Of a stretch of DNA of 64,000 bases, positions 1-10,198 are shown one piece after another (the stretch's first letter is position 1; each line of letters starts with the position of its first letter). This stretch comes from Physcomitrium patens (lineage: Eukaryota; Streptophyta; Bryopsida; Funariales; Funariaceae), in assembly GCF_000002425.4 (NCBI RefSeq), contig NC_037255.1, positions 13,297,626-13,361,625 of the forward strand, given 5' to 3'. Position numbers and translations under genes: made by a program. The notes below the pieces were generated by a model. It did no database searches, had not been told where the DNA came from, and saw nothing but the letters and a program-made list of their open reading frames with translations.

Positions 1-15
1 GCTATGACTACAAAT

Positions 16-77
16 TGGTATTTCTCTGCATGGATTGCATCATGTGGTGCCTCCTCCAACCATGCAGAGGAATACCA
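16..77. other. Stem-loop with 18-bp arms (possible small-RNA hairpin)
   Basis: Bases 16-33 can pair with bases 60-77 over 18 consecutive positions. Seventeen are Watson-Crick pairs and one (23 with 70) would be a G-U wobble in RNA. The loop is 26 nt. The size and near-perfect stem fit a plant microRNA precursor or a small inverted repeat from a MITE. I do not recognise a known microRNA in either arm. The window edge cuts off the left context, so the stem may continue in a looser form. Confidence 0.5.
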
Positions 78-1145
78 TTGGAGCCTTATTTTAGGGCATC
101 TTGCTAAACTTATTCTGGGGAAATTAGGATTTTTTGGGGAAAAGAGTCCTAATTATAACTATAATGGATTGATGAATACCAGGGTGGACATCGACGCGGA
201 GGGACCGACAGACGGACGTTCATCTGGAGTGGAGCAAAGTGAGCACATCCTGCCAACCGTTTTTTTTAATTATATTTATTCCCTTGTTTTCTTCTTCGTG
301 TCAGTTTCTCTCTCCCCTCTTTCTCGTTGTCGCGAGTGTTCGTTTTTCTCCTGCAAGAGCTCGAATCTCACGGCAGCGAAACACACCATTCGTCAAATTG
401 TCACGCAAGCGGAGACATATAGGGCGACAACTCGTATAAGATTCCGAAAGGAGTACTCCCTTGCACTCGACAGGCAAACCTTTTTCCCGTCCCTCCGAAA
501 AGGCACAATCCGCAGTTCGATAAGAGGAACTGGGAGCTATTAAATGCCGTTTGTGCGACGACGGAATACGGATTCGACAGTTGTCAAGAGCACTGTAGGG
601 GGGAGATAAAGCAGCCAATCGCGCAACGAGAAAAGACATCGTAAATTGGCTGGAGGGAAGAAACACGGGCTGTCGAATCGGAGGGAAGGCGCGTGCGAGG
701 AGAGGAGGGATTGGGTGGGGATCGCAGCACTCTCCTAACTTACTGCTCCTCCAGCGTCCTCGTCGTCCTAGTCCTCCTTCTCCTTCGCTTCCTCCGAGGC
801 CTTTAGGAATTTCCCCAATCCAGGAATCCTTGTTAAATTGTCTCACCGGCCCTCGCAATCCGCCCCGTTTCTTGCGGGCCTAGATGGTTCCGGTCTTCCT
901 CATCCTTCTCCTTTCCCTTCAATCTCGGCGAGAGCGTGGCGGGCAGACGCAACAGTACAAGGTGGCCTATATCCGAGCCTATTCTACTACTTCTTCATCT
1001 TCGTCGTTGTCGTCTTCCATATATTTTTCAATTCCAGCGGCCTTGAGGTCTCCGCTCATTTTTGAAAATTGCGATCAGCCGAAGGGAATCCAACACTGGG
1101 ATTTTTTTTTAATTAAGGAGCATCTAACTCCCATTTATTTTTAAT
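78..1145. other. CT-rich segment of higher GC, possible promoter or 5' leader
   Basis: From about 180 to 1065 the composition rises well above the surrounding AT-rich DNA and has long pyrimidine runs, as plant 5' leaders often do. Overlapping open frames exist on both strands, but none shows a recognisable domain. The most gene-like is 884-1144 (+, 86 codons, ATG start), whose first 14 residues are hydrophobic like a signal peptide, followed by a Ser-rich stretch. I see no splice-supported continuation, so I do not call a gene. Confidence 0.35.
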
Positions 1146-2951
1146 TTGAAGACAAAGGGACCTCAAATGCGGCGTGTGGGAAGAAAGAGAGAGAGAGGTG
1201 CATCCAAATCACAAAGCATTGGGCCTGTTTTTGTTCCCTCGCCTGCCCCCTCTGCCCGGGAGTGAATTTCGCAAAACCCCCCCCCCCTCCCCTACCCGAG
1301 CGTGATGAAGAATGAGCTTTTGCTGGTTGAGTACCCGAAAAAAAGTAAGTGTGAAAGGCAAAGTACTATGGAGGAAACTTTCCAGTGGCAGTATGGGTTC
1401 CCATCCCCTACTCAACCAATAAAGGTGCTATTCTCTCTGCGCAACAAGGAAAGGCTCCAATTTCTTTTTTTTGATTCTTCCTTACTTCTTCTTCTTTATC
1501 TTTATATCTTCCATTTATTTCCTGTCAGTCTTTCTCTTTCCCTCTTTCTTCTTTTTTCCTTTTTTCCTTTTCCTTTTCCTTTCCTTTGAGGGGCTTGTGT
1601 ATAGTGACTGGTGTGTTGAAGCTTTGATTGGTTGAGTGTGAGCAAGCCCACGTGTGTATGAAGTTTTTACTGTGTGGATCAAGTTTCCTGCATTCAAATT
1701 ACCTCACACCCACACTATTTGACAATATATTTTACATACACTGAATGTAAGCCCCACAAGCTTTCATTTTTATGGAAATCGAAAATAAAGGGAAGGGTAA
1801 TGAATGAAGGAGATGGTGGAAAAGTGAAGCATTAGAGCAACTTGTATATATAGTAATATAGTCATTCTTATATAGCAAGTTGAATAGAATTATTAGTCGT
1901 TCTTAATATAGCATGGACAAGTTTTAAATTATCATGTTTACTATATTAATGACATATAGTAATGCATGCTGGATAAATTTATTTATTTGTTTATTTTTCC
2001 ATATTCTTACTTATTTATTTATTTTTCCATATACCTTTGTTATTTATTTCTATTTAAAATTTAGCCTAAGATTCTGCATTCATAAAGTTTCAAAGCTTTT
2101 AAAACTTCTATCTGTTTTTGGATTTTTTGCTTTGAAATCAGTATTGACATTAGCACACAAAACGTGTAAATTGGTATTAACCCTTGAGATTGGTATTGAA
2201 GTTATTATTATTATTATTATTATTTTATTTTGAAGAAAATAAAAATAAAGGTGCACTTATGGCACACCTTGGGATTGAATGTTAGTTCTTAGAGTATTTT
2301 AATTTTCTCTTATTTTTTCCAACACATTGATGTTTAATTGCAGAACTTAATTTTGAGCTAAAAAAAAAATATTAATAAAAAAGAATGTGATGTGATTTTG
2401 ATGCAAATAGGTGTTGATTCAAACAAATAGTGATCTTGAAAATGTACATAGATGTGTATTGAGCTAATTTTTTGGTTTGAAGGAATTTTCTTTCTATCCC
2501 TTTTGTTGTATAAGAGAACTAATATGCAATAATGATGATTACTTGATGATGAGAATTATGAATATATAATCAAAGCATTTAAATATAAGAATAAAAAAAC
2601 TTTATTTTTTAAGTAAAAGACAATATTTTAAATTTAATAATTAATTATATAAATAATTTTCTTGTATATAAAGATTTGGTTATACATGAATAAACAAAGA
2701 AAACATATTTTTTAAAATAGTTTATTACATTTAATTTGGGCATTTTGATATAATTATGAGTGTGTATAAGTGACAAGAAAAAAACTCCATTCCCACTTTT
2801 GCAAGTGATTTTGTAGACATAAATATGGCTAGTATATGTTATCATTAAAAACTAATAAATATGAAAAAAAAAATCAACACCAAGGTGAAAACAATATTCT
2901 GAACAATATTGTCTTTCTCCAACCCTTGTGAACAATGTTGGTTATTTTGAA

Positions 2952-2998
<47 letters not shown>

Positions 2999-4017
2999 CT
3001 TCTACCTTTCTTGGTTTTGTTTTGAAAGCATGAGTTTAAAAGTGATATTTCTGAGCTCAGAGCTAAGTTTCATTTCCTTCCATTTAATTTTAATTCTTCT
3101 TCTTCTTCTTCTTCTTCTTTTTATTTGATTTTTGCTTTGGTCCTAACTTAATTCAAAGTGAACAAGCCCCAACCAGTTCCAGACCAAGCTGGAATTATAA
3201 TTTAAAGGCCCTCTAAGGAGAGCCTCAATGCTTGGTTATACCCTCCGGCTGCATTTGGGGTCAAGGCAATGAAATTGCACATTCTACTAATACTTGAGCA
3301 GGCTCTTATTTGTCTTCCTTCATTCAACATGTATGGTATTGGAATCAACATCTTGGCTATTTAAAGATGACTATGTGAATGTATTAGAATAAAAATAAAC
3401 AAATAATTAGAATAAAAATAGTAATATAAAAAGGAATTAAAGGCAGCAATTACTTTTCATTCAACTCATAAAATTTTGTTGAGGAAAAAACCCCATTAAT
3501 AGCACATATTTTGCAACCAATATATTTGAGGTTGTGTACTTGATGTAAACATACATACATACATATTTTATATGACTCAAGTACTGTGCTATTTGAGTAC
3601 GTAGATATATACACACATATATTGAAGGTTGTGTACTTCAAGTTACTTATGTGTGCATATATAGAGAGAAAGCTGTGAATTTAAGTATAAAGTTATATTG
3701 TATGCAGCCTGGTGTGTGTGTGTGTGTGTGTGTACGTGTGTATCTATACCTATATACCTGTATACATACAAACAAAACAAATGAATAAAAGTTTGTAGGT
3801 CTGGCATTGAGAGTCATGTGCAATAATTATAAGGGAATGGAGTATGGCAAGTGGATGACTCCGTGGTACCCTACTCTGAGCTGCTTCTTATAGATTATTT
3901 TATCATAATAACTTAACAAGCCCATGTTTCATAAAAATGGTACTATATATGGCGTTATACATCCTTTTTCATTCAAATTATTCATGCAATCTGAAGATAT
4001 TCTCTCACTTTATATGA

Positions 4018-4057
<40 letters not shown>

Positions 4058-4440
4058 ATAAAAATAATAATATAGCCATATACATTATATATCTTATAAT
4101 TATTAATTGAAAAAAATGTAAGTGTAAGGTGACGAATGGACATTTTAAAAATATCTCTATTCCTAATACATTTAAAATATTTAAATAACTAGAAAGATAC
4201 ATTTAAAAAAAAAAAAGATGAAACTCCTGAAAACATTGTGTGGCTTATACTTTTGAACTTAACCAGACCATATAGTAATGAATGCTTAAATAAAATTGTC
4301 TGAAAAGTAATAAAAATAAAAATAAATTCAAACAGAACCACAGAAGTCAGTCAATGAAGCGCGAGAAATCAAACAAAAACAGTCGGTAAAAAAGGAGAGT
4401 AGTCCAAGAGGTTACATACAAACAAGTAGTTAATAGGGTC
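1146..4440. other. AT-rich intergenic DNA with microsatellites
   Basis: No gene is visible. The stretch holds a CTTT/CCTTT-rich run at about 1480-1586 and short arrays: (TTA)n at 2202-2223, (AT)n at 2961-2992, (TTC)n at 3094-3120, (TG)n at 3712-3733, and a (TA)n-(TG)n compound at 4019-4057. Confidence 0.7.
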
Positions 4441-4905
4441 TGCTCCCTTGCTCGCTCGTTCTAGCGTTCCCAAGCACTGGAACACACACACAGTGGAGTT
4501 GTTCCCCTCCAGCAGTCACTCACCCATCCAGTGACTCAGTGACTTACCAGTGAGTGCATCAGCAGAGAGTGCCTACGTCAGCCAGTCAGTCAGTGGGCCA
4601 TCCAGTCAGTGCGTCAGCCAGCAACTCAGTGTGTGTCTGCTGGAGGGGATGCAGACAGGCAGGTGTCGGTCCTTCTGGCTAAGGCAGGCTGGCTGGGCTG
4701 GGCCACAATTGTTTGTTCCCCCTGTTCCCTGACTAGGGACACTCTACTACAGCTCTGCCAGTGTGCTCGTGAGAGGCAGGTATGGCAGGGACGCAGGGGA
4801 TGGAAGGAGGGAGGCGCGGTGTGAACGAGGATCACGTCATGACGAGAACGAGGACGAGGAGGACAGCTCAAGGTTGGATGGATGAATGACATTAAATGAA
4901 TGCTG
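4440..4905. promoter_or_regulatory. GC-richer segment dense in GTCA/TGAC motifs with a palindromic bZIP-like site
   Basis: Between 4510 and 4640 the tetramers GTCA and TGAC and the word CAGTCAGT recur many times as a degenerate tandem pattern. TGACTCA-like and ACGTCA-like sites are among them. At 4835-4844 there is a perfect 10-bp palindrome, CGTCATGACG, which joins two TGACG half-sites. TGACG and ACGT cores are known plant bZIP (TGA-class) binding sites. No coding sequence starts convincingly nearby, so a promoter role is inference from motif density alone. Confidence 0.35.
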
Positions 4906-5092
4906 TGTTGACTTTCATGGCAACCCCCCCCTTTTTTTTTTCTCTCCCTCTCAATCACCCACGTAACACCATTGCCATTGTTTATATGTTAATTGTTTTA
5001 ATAATTAATTTTTCTTTTCCATGATTCTACAAGCACTCCATTGATGTGGTGATTAAATTCATGGACTATATATATATTTCGGTGCATATATA

Positions 5093-5265
5093 GGGAGTTG
5101 TTAAAGCCATACCCCACATTACCATTGCATGATCAATTCAATCCATTCCCATCTCTGTCCCTTGTTTCATGTCCTCCATCCCCTATTCCCAATCCCATGC
5201 TTCATTCCCTATCCTCCCAAAATTAGTCATCACATGATTTGGGGGGTGTGGTTTTAACAACTTCC
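5093..5265. mobile_element. MITE (173 bp) with about 23-bp terminal inverted repeats
   Basis: The left end starts GGGAGTTGTTAAAGCC and the right end is its imperfect reverse complement, with a handful of mismatches over about 23 bp. Both sides are flanked by TATA, which fits a short TA-type target duplication, although the flanks are TA microsatellite and cannot prove it. The interior is pyrimidine-rich with no coding capacity. A relative with the same termini lies at 37150-37478. The superfamily is not certain. Confidence 0.7.
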
Positions 5266-5304
5266 TATATATATATATATATATATACAATTTTTTTCAA
5301 ATCA

Positions 5305-5335
<31 letters not shown>

Positions 5336-6630
5336 TTTAATTTTGGATTAATGATTTTTTTTTTACTTGTGTGTTCAAAATCATGGGGTTTTACAAACTC
5401 ATTTTTGTAAAAGATGGGAATGTTGTCATTTTGTGAGTGGTAGAAAGCACAAAGTTAGAAACAAATACTTTTTACTCATTACCCCAAATTATTATGATAT
5501 CTTACAAGAAAGAAGAAAAAAAAATGTAATAATATAAATATCAGATAGAGGAGAAAATAAACAAAGAAAATAGTAGCTGTTTTGTCAGAGTATGTGTGGT
5601 CATTCAATTATAGCACAGGATATAATTCTGTATTCTAAAAAAATTGTTAAAAATTACAAAGTGCAAATTTAAAATCTTAACACTATGTTCAAAATTAATT
5701 TTAAAATGGCAATGTTAAAGTAAAAACCAAGAATAAAAAAAATTATAGATTGAAGAATTGATGTGTCCATAAATAGGCATATGTTGCCAAAGCTTCACAT
5801 TGGAATTCCAATGATCTTTACTAAATTAAAAAAATTATCCTTAAATTCACACAGATATCCAAAGGACAACATCTTCTTACATGCTAAACCAACTTGCAAC
5901 TCCTTCAGCAATTCTATATTGTCCCACATAAGTAGAAAGAAATATAAAAAAGTTTCCTATTTGATGTAGCAATTATTTATTAATTTATTTATTTTAAAAA
6001 GAAGAATTAATAATTCTTTATAAGTACAAAGATTTCTCAATCTTATTAGCAATACAACAAAATAATTTTTAGTTGTTTGTACATAATACTTTTATCTCTC
6101 ATTATATATATATATATATATATATATATAATGAGAGATATATATTTATATATATATATTTATATATATATATTTATATATACTTCTATACTTCTAGCTC
6201 TCAATATATATATATATTATTTTTAGAATGACATTTAATTTTTTTCTTTCTATTTTTAATATATATTTTTACCAATCTATTCTTAACTTTTTAAATAGAC
6301 ATTTTTTACTTTACAAGTTATTTATATATTTAAAATACCTCTATTTTTTTTTTAGATTGTTTTGAGAGTTGTAAATATGACTAATGTTTAGAATAAAAAT
6401 AATAAATAATTTGAAAAAAATTATAAGTATGTATTTTCAAGTAATTTGGAACAATGCTTTTAAATGAAATATTAAAGAATTGATAATATTAAGACTTGTG
6501 AGAATCTAAAATTAATTTATATATAATTACAATAATTATTAATTTAAAAATAAATAAATAAATAAATAATTTTGTTGTAGAAATTTATGAAGAGCTACTA
6601 AAACTGTATGCAAATGTTTTCTACATTACA
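5266..6630. other. AT-rich intergenic DNA with TA and TTA microsatellites
   Basis: There is a (TA)n run at 5266-5287 directly beside the MITE and a (TTA)n run at 5310-5334. A (TA)n/(TATATTTA)n tract covers about 6101-6220. No supported gene. Confidence 0.7.
6093..6140. repeat. Perfect 48-bp palindrome
   Basis: The arms TATCTCTCATTA (6093-6104) and TAATGAGAGATA (6129-6140) flank an alternating TA core, so all 48 bases are self-complementary around 6116/6117. The non-TA arms show this is more than a plain TA microsatellite. It can extrude as a cruciform. It may be the relic of a small inverted-repeat element whose centre expanded as a TA repeat. Confidence 0.8.
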
Positions 6631-7260
6631 CTAAACTAACTCCTCAACGATATCTCCATGGTCCACAAACTCTAGTACCTTCGACTGACTTTGTTTTTCT
6701 TTGCTTTTGGCAATCTCAGCCCTGTACCACTTGTACAGCAAATCGCACTGCCTTTGAAAAGTTATAAAAGAAACATGACAGCACCTTCGGGATGTTGATC
6801 CTGAAAATTCCACCGTTGAGCCCATTGATTCTGAATCCAATACAAGCAGTTTTTAATTGGGCAGGGGCCCGATTGATTTGTTGCCCGAGCTTTCATTGCG
6901 TCACAGATCCTATACACTTGCAACCTGCACCTCCCTACGCTTGAACAATTCTGCCAACACTTCAATGGAAAAAGATAACACTACTCATGATGAAGGATCA
7001 CCCACAGAAGGTAACATTCGCATTAATTCAGCCTCGATAACTTTGAATCACCTCCAAGGCGACTCCATTTTGTGAATGTAGTGTCAACAGTGCAGATGTG
7101 AATGACGTCACTGCACACCTTCGTTGTTCCACTTGACACTGAATAGATCGCTTAGGCCTCCAGCATTGATTAGCGAAACGGGAAGAATGAGAGGCTCCAC
7201 AATTTTGTTCCTTCGATCTTTTGCGCATACCTTGCGACACTCGCAATGATTGCAGTTAAG
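6631..7260 (-). pseudogene. Degenerate gene fragment with a Tudor-like C-terminal piece
   Basis: On the minus strand the frame ending at 6631 carries YKWYRAEIAKSKEKQ and then SKVLEFVDHGDIVEELV before a stop. This resembles the Tudor core (WYRA, then a V-hydrophobic-FVD-Y/H-G stretch), as in Tudor staphylococcal nuclease TSN. A neighbouring frame (6762-6965) has WIQNQWAQRWNFQ, loosely like the TSN segment before its Tudor domain. Further upstream, near 7117-7265, a frame reads KIVEPLILPVSLINAGGLSD, which looks coding but is unrecognised. The pieces lie in different frames with no clear splice sites, so a broken gene is likelier than a working one. The Tudor reading is tentative. Confidence 0.3.
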
Positions 7261-8411
7261 GTAAGGTAGGGAACTCCAATTGATATGTCCAAATTCTCGG
7301 TTGTTGTGCGGGGGCGACTAGGAAGTGATAGCAACAATGAAGATCAAGGCCAACGGAAAAACAAGCAGCGGCAGCTCGGCACTAACTCCGCAACGTGAAT
7401 AAGAATGATGACGACGAAAGAACTTTGGTGATGATGGAGATCAGAATACATGGATAAAAACTTAGAATGTTGACGGCGACAATCTTTTGCTCCTTGCTTC
7501 TAGTACAGGGTGACGGCCGCTGCTTGCCACGGAGTTCGAAAGCAAGGGAAAGAATATTGTAAACATAAGGTAGTTGTACAGTAGTAAAGGGAAATAAAAC
7601 ATCGCAAGGCAATTGCATCGCAGCGAAGGGAAATAGACACCATAGAATGCGGAGCGTGGTACCTCGCAACAGCCACAATAAAAAAAAAAAAAACAGAATT
7701 GGGAAAACTCGGGGTCCAATTGAACCCCTATCACGGCAGATTTTGCTACGACGGCGGCAATGTACCCGGCGTTGAGACCTTGGCTGTTCAAAAATCGCCT
7801 CCCGATGATCGAATGATGAGACCCGGTTGATACGTGCCTATGTATCTACCCGTACCAGCCTGTTTTAATACTAAATACATATCGTATCTAAATTGTATTT
7901 GTACCATATACATACTATACTCTATTACATTTGTATTTATATCCCATATAGAATCTGCTATTGTCTCTACTTATATGTGGATTGTATACCGCCATATTTA
8001 GGTTGTCTAATATTGAAAGTTGGAAGGTTCTTAATTCCTTCTAGATGTTCTTAAAATACTAAAGAGACGTTCCAATTGATGCTCCATTGATGTCCCCAAG
8101 ATGCTTCTATATAAGAATTTCTACTAAATTTCCTATATTTAGCTATGTTTTTATCTATTAACTCTATTTGTTTTTATGTAACATCTTCTACATCCATCTT
8201 CTACTAACAATTGTTACTTAACACCCCTATTGCATTTTTTTTGTCCTAAAACAACTTAAGAATTGATTTGATGATTTATACTAAGTTTTTATAAACCGTT
8301 CTTTGTATTGAATTCAAGTTTTGCATAACTACTCAAGCACCTCATAAGTTGGCATAAGAAAAACTTTGAACAAAGATTGGACTACTTAATATTGAAGGCC
8401 TCTTTAGAAAG
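7261..8411. other. Unassigned segment, partly gene-like, left of the retroelement nest
   Basis: From 7261 to about 7860 the GC content is moderate and two minus-strand frames overlap (around 7382-7791), but neither contains a domain I recognise. From 7860 to 8411 the sequence is AT-rich with nothing recognisable. Its last five bases (GAAAG, 8407-8411) are the left target-site copy of element B. Confidence 0.4.
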
Positions 8412-9105
8412 TGTCAAGGACATGAATCTCAAAGAAAGAAAATTTTCAACACACTCTTGTATCACTACAAGGAACTAGAAAGTCACTCAAAGATGATATA
8501 ATATTGAATTAGAATGGCTATTGTCAAAAACCATAAGACTAAAAAGACTTAAAAGAAGTCTAAGGACTAAAAAGGCATTGACAAAAGTAAAGAAAGCTTC
8601 ACTCTTGCCTCCATATATACTGTCTAATTAGGAGCTACGTGGCAATATTCTATAGGACCTCCAACATATGTTGGCTTTGCTAGCTACATGTTTTAACTTG
8701 GAAGGCAAGTTATCTATGTATGCGTCACATAGTTAGATTGTTCTACAAGCTACTATACAGATTTAACTTATTCTACAAGTTCCCAACACGAGCTTAACTT
8801 GTTGGCCAAGTTTCTATCCTACAAATACATCTAAAGTCAACTATTTCTAGGAAGCTTCTATGAAGCTATCTTAAAAGACTTTATGAAATTAATCTATATT
8901 TACCAACTTCTATCTAATTATATTAGTAATTATTAGAATAAATGTATATGTCCGTTGTCATACTGTAAATGCTTACAATATGTAAAAATTAGTTAAAACA
9001 TATTATATGTTGATAAATCTAGATGTGTGTTAGAGTGGCTAGTAGATTAAATTAAAAGGAATTGATATAAGAAACTTTACTTTATTTCTTTACTTCTTTT
9101 GATTT

Positions 9106-9140
<35 letters not shown>

Positions 9141-10198
9141 ACCTAAATATTTAATATGAAGCCTTGGAAACTAATAGGAGGCTAATTGGGAGGGATAAAA
9201 GCAAAGCATGGTTGGATGAAGGCAAGGAATGGAGAACTTCATCCCTATTGGTCGAATACCATGCCCAATGGGCTTCAAGGAGGCTGCCCGAGGCCTTATT
9301 AGAGATTAGGTTTCCTCTTTCGAGAGCATTTGGAGATTATAAACTAGGATTATAAATTTTAGGGTTTGGGGTACAATCTGTGTGCAAAAATTAGAGGATT
9401 TGGAGTTAGGATGAAAAAGTTATAGCCGTTTGAAGTTAAGGTGTTTATTTAAAACATATTGTTACTCTTTTGAGAGTACGAGGAGTTTTACAACAGCTTT
9501 TGAAGATCGGAAGGTGCGACTGGAACGGCGATTTCAAGGCCTACATCTTTCACGAAAGAATTATTTCTTTTGGAGTTCATATGAAGGAGTTGTAAGGAGT
9601 TGAAGGCGGTGCTTCCAAATCAAAGGCAGTAAGTAAGCGGTTTTGTTTGTAGTAATGGTTGGAGCCATAACTTGAGTATTCGGATGAATTTTTGGCTCAA
9701 ACTTTTGGAGAATGTAAATTTTTGTGTTAAAAAGCTATACATATAAATTTCGTGGAATTTAAATTTATTTTTTGTGAGATATGAAGAAAATTGCACGCAG
9801 ATGTATAAAGACAAGGGTTTGAAGAGACTGTTAGGATTTTCAAGATATCTCAAGATTTGCAACGAATTTGCAGTTGAAATTTGTTGTAGAAGTTAATAAA
9901 AATACATCAGTACTTCATTGAAAATTTGAGTTTGTTTGGACAGTCGGATTAGGAGATATGAGGTGTTGAAGTTCGAAAAAATCTCTATATAAGAATAAAC
10001 AAGGTTTTAGAAGATTTTATCATATTTTGGAAGTTGTGGATTACTTGAGGATTGTGTATTGGGTGTAATTACTCAAAAAGGAAAAATTATATATAAACTT
10101 AGGGCTTCCCTTATTTTCAAGCTTGATTGAATAATTAGTGAGAGCCAGAAGCCCAGCGTTTTCTTGCGGCAAACTCTCTCTACCCCGACACTGTCATA
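8412..10198 (-). repeat. 3' LTR of element B, split near its end by solo LTR S1
   Basis: The LTR starts TGTCAAGGACATG at 8412 and runs to 8955. S1 then intervenes, and the last few bases resume after 10190. It aligns along its length with the LTRs of A, C and E. A degenerate pyrimidine run, the complement of a polypurine tract, follows at about 10199-10212, as expected beside a minus-strand 3' LTR. Confidence 0.75.
8956..10190 (+). mobile_element. S1: solo LTR (1235 bp) inserted in the 3' LTR of element B
   Basis: The segment starts TGTCATACTG and ends TACCCCGACA, the TG...CA form of an LTR. It interrupts an LTR whose other copies are continuous at this point (for example near 61970). It is flanked by CCGT on the left and CTGT on the right, compatible with a 4-5 bp target duplication with one change. 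A near relative, S2, lies at 25777-27027. No internal coding region accompanies it. The strand is assigned only by analogy, since a solo LTR carries no coding direction. Confidence 0.75.

Noticed and set aside
301-858. 185-codon open frame on the minus strand in the CT-rich segment
   Set aside because: No domain, no clean ATG context, and low-complexity composition. It looks like a chance frame in a GC-richer region.
2961-2992. Treating the TA and TG microsatellites as regulatory or structural signals
   Set aside because: They are ordinary simple repeats without flanking symmetry, unlike the palindrome at 6093-6140.
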